Shown here piece by piece: positions 63,342-64,000 of a stretch of 64,000 bases of DNA; position 1 is the stretch's first letter, and each line of letters starts with the position of its first letter. Source of the DNA: Kaistia hirudinis. Its GTDB lineage: Bacteria > Pseudomonadota > Alphaproteobacteria > Rhizobiales > Kaistiaceae. The notes under the pieces are model-generated. The model made no database searches and had not been told where the DNA came from. It was given only the letters and a program-made list of their open reading frames with translations. The position numbers and the translations under genes are program-made. The stretch spans positions 620,001 to 684,000 of the forward strand of contig NZ_JACIDS010000001.1 in the NCBI RefSeq assembly GCF_014196455.1, read 5' to 3'.

Positions 63342-64000
63342 TCAGTGATGCGCGAGCACCGCGAGCAGCAGCAGCGCGACGATATTGGTGATCTTGATCG
63401 CCGGGTTGACCGCCGGACCGGCGGTGTCCTTGTAGGGATCGCCGACCGTATCACCGGTCACCGAAGCCTTGTGCGCGTCCGAGCCCTTGTAATGGGTCTG
63501 GCCGTTGGCGTCGGTGAAGCCGTCCTCGAACGACTTCTTGGCATTGTCCCATGCGCCGCCGCCCGAGGTCATCGAGATCGCGACGAAGAGGCCGGTGACG
63601 ATGACGCCGAGCAGCATGGCGCCGACGGCCGAGAACGCCTCGCTCTTGCCCGCGATCCAGTAGATCACGAAATAGACGACGATCGGCGCCAGCACCGGCA
63701 GCAGCGACGGGACGATCATTTCGCGGATCGCCGCCTTGGTCAGCAGGTCGACGGCCTTGCCGTAATCCGGCTTCTCCGTGCCCTGCATGATGCCCGGCTT
63801 CTCGCGAAACTGCCGGCGCACTTCCTCCACGATCGCGCCCGCGGCGCGGCCGACGGCGGTCATGGTGATGCCGCCGAAGATGTAGGGGATGAGGCCGCCG
63901 AGCAGCAGCCCGACCACCACATAGGGGTTGGACAGCGTGAAGTCCGGCACGATGCCCTTGAAGTACTGGAACGCCGTCGCCCCTTCCTTGTTTGCCTCAG
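63342..64000 (-). CDS. hppA: Membrane-bound proton-translocating pyrophosphatase, C-terminal part
   Basis: The last 219 codons or so of a minus-strand gene whose start lies beyond 64000; the frame is open to the window edge. Signatures of H+-pumping pyrophosphatases are present: [80 protein letters not shown] and [13 protein letters not shown]. The pyrophosphate-binding Asp and Lys residues of these last motifs are intact. It hydrolyses pyrophosphate and pumps protons. The AVNPAIK motif near the C-terminus carries the conserved lysine. Confidence 0.96.
   Translation of the reverse strand, partial: EANKEGATAFQYFKGIVPDFTLSNPYVVVGLLLGGLIPYIFGGITMTAVGRAAGAIVEEVRRQFREKPGIMQGTEKPDYGKAVDLLTKAAIREMIVPSLLPVLAPIVVYFVIYWIAGKSEAFSAVGAMLLGVIVTGLFVAISMTSGGGAWDNAKKSFEDGFTDANGQTHYKGSDAHKASVTGDTVGDPYKDTAGPAVNPAIKITNIVALLLLAVLAHH

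Overview
The window is 64 kb of GC-rich DNA (roughly two-thirds G+C) from an alphaproteobacterium, most likely of the order Hyphomicrobiales (Rhizobiales). The pointers are the gene order rlpA - dacF-like - tmk - holB - metG - tatD - MBL hydrolase, the order (all on the minus strand) CBP3-type chaperone - DUF177 - plsX - fabH - ihfA - merR-like, the RegB/RegA (ActS/ActR) pair beside a cyoABCD-surf1 operon, and a PuuD-type membrane urate hydroxylase. The genus cannot be fixed from the sequence. No phage, plasmid, complete insertion sequence, CRISPR array or rRNA gene is visible. There are two tRNA genes, Ser(UGA) and Pro(GGG).

Region 1 (about 1.3-16.8 kb) is a nearly unbroken purine-catabolism cluster. 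It holds a divergent LysR regulator, uraH, xdhABC, a BMP-type ABC importer (ATPase, two permeases, periplasmic binding protein), puuD (urate hydroxylase with a fused cytochrome c), uraD, an allantoate amidohydrolase and a second, divergent M20 hydrolase. Together these take xanthine or hypoxanthine through urate, 5-hydroxyisourate and OHCU to allantoin, and allantoate onward. Allantoinase is not in the window.

Region 2 (16.7-20.4 kb) is a small lipid-polyketide module: an exported TPR protein, a type III polyketide synthase and an isoprenylcysteine-methyltransferase-like enzyme, divergent from an ECF sigma factor and a membrane anti-sigma gene. Region 3 (20.4-34.6 kb) is housekeeping: an acyltransferase, rimO, a proline-rich membrane protein, a YbhN-like membrane protein, an MBL hydrolase, tatD, metG, holB, tmk, a D,D-carboxypeptidase homologue and rlpA. 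A GT90 glycosyltransferase gene sits in the opposite orientation between metG and tatD. The carboxypeptidase homologue has lost the key residue of all three catalytic motifs.

Region 4 (34.9-50.5 kb) is accessory. It is a series of small regulator/effector pairs, several with palindromic operators readable in the intergenic DNA: MerR/MFS, TetR/CPBP protease, DUF2975/XRE, WYL/VOC, LysR/MBL, AraC, LysR/GST. A tRNA-Ser gene, cspA, an LLM flavin oxidoreductase and an MFS transporter follow, and gene density is lower.

Region 5 (50.6-64 kb) is respiratory and core: cyoABCD-surf1, regBA, tRNA-Pro, a MerR-like gene, ihfA, fabH, plsX, DUF177, a CBP3-type chaperone, bamE-like and the end of hppA. The most unusual observation is the catalytically stripped PBP5-like protein. 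Next come the sigma-factor-linked type III PKS module, the divergent M20 hydrolase in the purine cluster, and the operator architecture of the accessory region.
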